This document shows positions 4,936-5,273 of a DNA stretch of 5,273 nt, piece after piece. The stretch is taken from contig PWEU01000137.1 in the NCBI GenBank assembly GCA_003554005.1, positions 1 through 5,273 of the forward strand. Direction: 5' to 3'. Both the position numbers and the translations under genes were made by a program. How positions within the stretch are numbered: position 1 is the stretch's first letter; each line of letters opens with the position of its first letter. Origin of the DNA: Nitriliruptoraceae bacterium (GTDB lineage Bacteria > Actinomycetota > Nitriliruptoria > Nitriliruptorales > Nitriliruptoraceae). A model generated the notes under the pieces. It saw only the letters and a program-made list of their open reading frames with translations. It was not told the origin of the DNA and did not search any database.

Positions 4936-5273
4936 CTACGGCGCGATCCAGGACATGGTGGTGCCTTCCCTACTCAGCGACAGTTCTCCAGAGAGGCACT
5001 CGCTGCCGTCGTCCCTCTCCGCGGTGATCTCGTAGTCCCCAGGGGGGACATCCAGGGCGACGAGGACGCGCCCCTGACGTGTCTGTTCCTCGTCGAGGCG
5101 GATCGTCCCATCCGCGCTCGTCAGGGTTACCGACGCCACCTCGTCCGGTGCCTGGCCGGCCACCACCACTTGCTGACCGGCCGATGCCGCTCCGAGCCAC
5201 ACCGCCTCGGGCATTTCATCGGGGCCACACCAGGAGCCGCTGCCAGCGTCGTCGTCGCCGACCTCGATGCAGG
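4936..5273 (-). CDS. Protein of unknown function, 5' end beyond the window
   Basis: I do not recognise this gene. The frame is open from the right edge to TAG at 4938-4936, giving about 112 visible residues. An ATG at 5214 exists, but the frame continues upstream with plausible sequence (EVGDDDAGSGSWCGPDE), so the start is probably outside. Alternating hydrophobic stretches such as VASVTLTSADGTIRL and GRVLVALDVPPGDYEITAER suggest a small beta-sandwich domain, with the VPPGDYEIT turn resembling carboxypeptidase-regulatory or Ig-like repeats. Three Cys (near the edge, in SWCGP and in SECLSG) and the Asp/Gly/Ser-rich stretch hint at an exported domain behind a linker, but no signal peptide is in view. 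It converges on VapBC, with 160 bases between stops in which I see no gene and no strong hairpin. Confidence 0.55.
   Translation of the reverse strand, partial: CIEVGDDDAGSGSWCGPDEMPEAVWLGAASAGQQVVVAGQAPDEVASVTLTSADGTIRLDEEQTRQGRVLVALDVPPGDYEITAERDDGSECLSGELSLSREGTTMSWIAP

Noticed and set aside
1..5273. CRISPR array, insertion sequence or transposase
   Set aside because: No regularly spaced direct repeats, no transposase frame and no paired terminal inverted repeats were seen on either strand.

Overview
The window is GC-rich DNA with dense, G/C-ending codons and actinobacterial-looking protein families, so a high-GC actinobacterium is the most likely source; the sequence alone does not give a genus. 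It looks like an accessory region: four toxin-antitoxin (TA) loci or parts of them, a solitary tyrosine recombinase, one sugar-nucleotide reductase-like gene and an unrecognised gene cut by the right edge.

Left part (1-2173, + strand): the C-terminal two thirds of a PIN-domain (VapC-type) toxin runs in from the left edge and is followed by a short hairpin. An RmlD/SDR-like reductase starts near 538. Its frame has no stop until 1851, so it runs through about 310 bases of ordinary-looking DNA into a small ribbon-helix-helix antitoxin (1654-1851). That antitoxin has its own promoter, placed so that its mRNA would be leaderless, and it overlaps a MazF/PemK-type endoribonuclease toxin (1835-2173).

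Middle (2174-3050): MazF converges with a Doc/Fic-type toxin on the minus strand. Between them is a strong 13-bp stem-loop, probably a terminator for both directions, followed by two smaller perfect hairpins. Doc is preceded, with no gap, by a CopG/RHH antitoxin. The antitoxin promoter is covered by a perfect 12-bp-arm palindrome (3008-3033) that is a convincing autoregulatory operator.

Right part (3050-5273): a complete tyrosine recombinase with all the catalytic residues diverges from the Doc operon. After a possible terminator comes a classic VapBC operon with a 7-bp-arm inverted repeat over its -10 box and a 10-bp gene overlap. The window ends in a minus-strand gene of unknown function, open at the right edge.

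How they work together: each TA pair has the usual antitoxin-first, tightly coupled layout and should regulate itself independently. Nothing in the sequence links the TA pairs to one another or to the reductase in a pathway. The density of TA loci around a recombinase suggests a mobile or recombination-prone island, but no convincing attachment sites or element ends are visible.
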